The notes below the pieces were generated by a model. That model searched no databases, was not told the origin of the DNA, and saw only the letters and a list, made by a program, of their open reading frames with translations. A DNA stretch of 49,808 bases from a bacterium (lineage in GTDB: Bacteria; UBP13; UBA5359), in contig JAQUEL010000005.1 of assembly GCA_028685295.1 (NCBI GenBank), forward strand, positions 1 to 49,808, written 5' to 3'. Shown here piece after piece: positions 49,281 to 49,808 of the stretch (position 1 is its first letter; the number at the start of each line of letters is the position of its first letter). The position numbers were made by a program, and so were the translations under genes.

Positions 49281-49296
49281 GAGTAGAGGATTTAAA

Positions 49297-49808
49297 GTGA
49301 AGTTAGCACGCTTTATGTTCGGATATATAAAATCTGTTTGGGTACAAATTCTCTTATCCTTGATCTGCCTTGGCATCGCCACTTTTTTTAATCTGAAATT
49401 GCCTCATATTTTCGGAAAGGATTTACTGGATAACGTTTTTAACAGTAAAGATAGAGAGCTGTTGATGAACGTATGCCTGATAATTATTACCATCTTTCTC
49501 ATTAAAGGCATATTAACCTGGCTTCAGGCCTATATGATGTCTTTTGCCGGGCAGCGTATGGTATTGAATATGCGCAACGATCTCTACAGCCACCTTCAGG
49601 AGTTGCCGATCGATTTCTATGAAAGAAGGCGTACCGGAGAGGTTATTTCCACTCTGACCAATGATATCAATGTAGTCCAGGGAGCTCTTTCGGGAGGGCT
49701 TTTGAATATCATCCAGGCCCTGGCCATGCTGGTGGGAGCATTGGTCATAATGCTGATGACGGATTGGCAGCTTACATTGCTTACCCTGGGGGTAATGCCG
49801 GTTATGGC
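49297..49808 (+). CDS. ABC transporter, exporter-type transmembrane domain, truncated at right edge
   Basis: GTG-start frame VKLARFMFGYIKSVWVQILLSLICLGIATFFNLKLPHIFGKDLLDNVF...LPIDFYERRRTGEVISTLTNDINVVQGALSGGLL; classic ABC exporter TMD. Confidence 0.85.
   Translation, partial: MKLARFMFGYIKSVWVQILLSLICLGIATFFNLKLPHIFGKDLLDNVFNSKDRELLMNVCLIIITIFLIKGILTWLQAYMMSFAGQRMVLNMRNDLYSHLQELPIDFYERRRTGEVISTLTNDINVVQGALSGGLLNIIQALAMLVGALVIMLMTDWQLTLLTLGVMPVM

Noticed and set aside
48699-49382. 227-aa minus-strand ORF
   Set aside because: Antisense to the RNase E/G gene and the following ABC transporter start.

Overview
This window is the chromosomal replication-origin region of a Firmicutes-like (Clostridia-type) bacterium. 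Identification is by gene content and protein motifs read directly; no database search was run. A strand switch lies near 16.3-16.8 kb. Leftward on the minus strand are a HATPase+HTH regulator, dnaA, dnaN, recF, dciA/DUF721, galT-galK-galE, gyrB, gyrA, metG, tatD and a truncated TPR membrane protein. Rightward on the plus strand are rpmH, rnpA, yidD, yidC, jag, mnmE, mnmG, rsmG, parA, parB, cdsA, a PRTase, mscS, uppP, DUF951, coaX, dusB, a quinate/shikimate dehydrogenase-like gene, an E1-like ThiF/MoeB gene and larE. These are followed by a small catabolic cluster (phosphotriesterase family, PfkB kinase, ceramidase-like), then lexA, ilvE-like, clpC, radA, disA, a convergent small gene, an unknown exported protein, folK, panB, an RNase E/G gene and a truncated ABC transporter. 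Most is housekeeping. The most interesting signals are: (1) a bipartite oriC with a clear DnaA-trio array (TAG TAG TAA TAG TAG TAG) between dnaA and dnaN; (2) a ParA/Soj with a ~164-aa acidic N-terminal extension starting with a basic amphipathic segment, carrying a parS site inside its coding sequence and a possible internal start; (3) three parS sites within ~2 kb, two of them coding for the same VSRET peptide; (4) a HATPase+HTH protein next to the origin; (5) a gal operon inserted inside the replication/gyrase cluster; (6) a PTE/PfkB/ceramidase-like cluster with its own promoter and an initial-transcript hairpin. No tRNA, rRNA, CRISPR array or mobile element was recognised.
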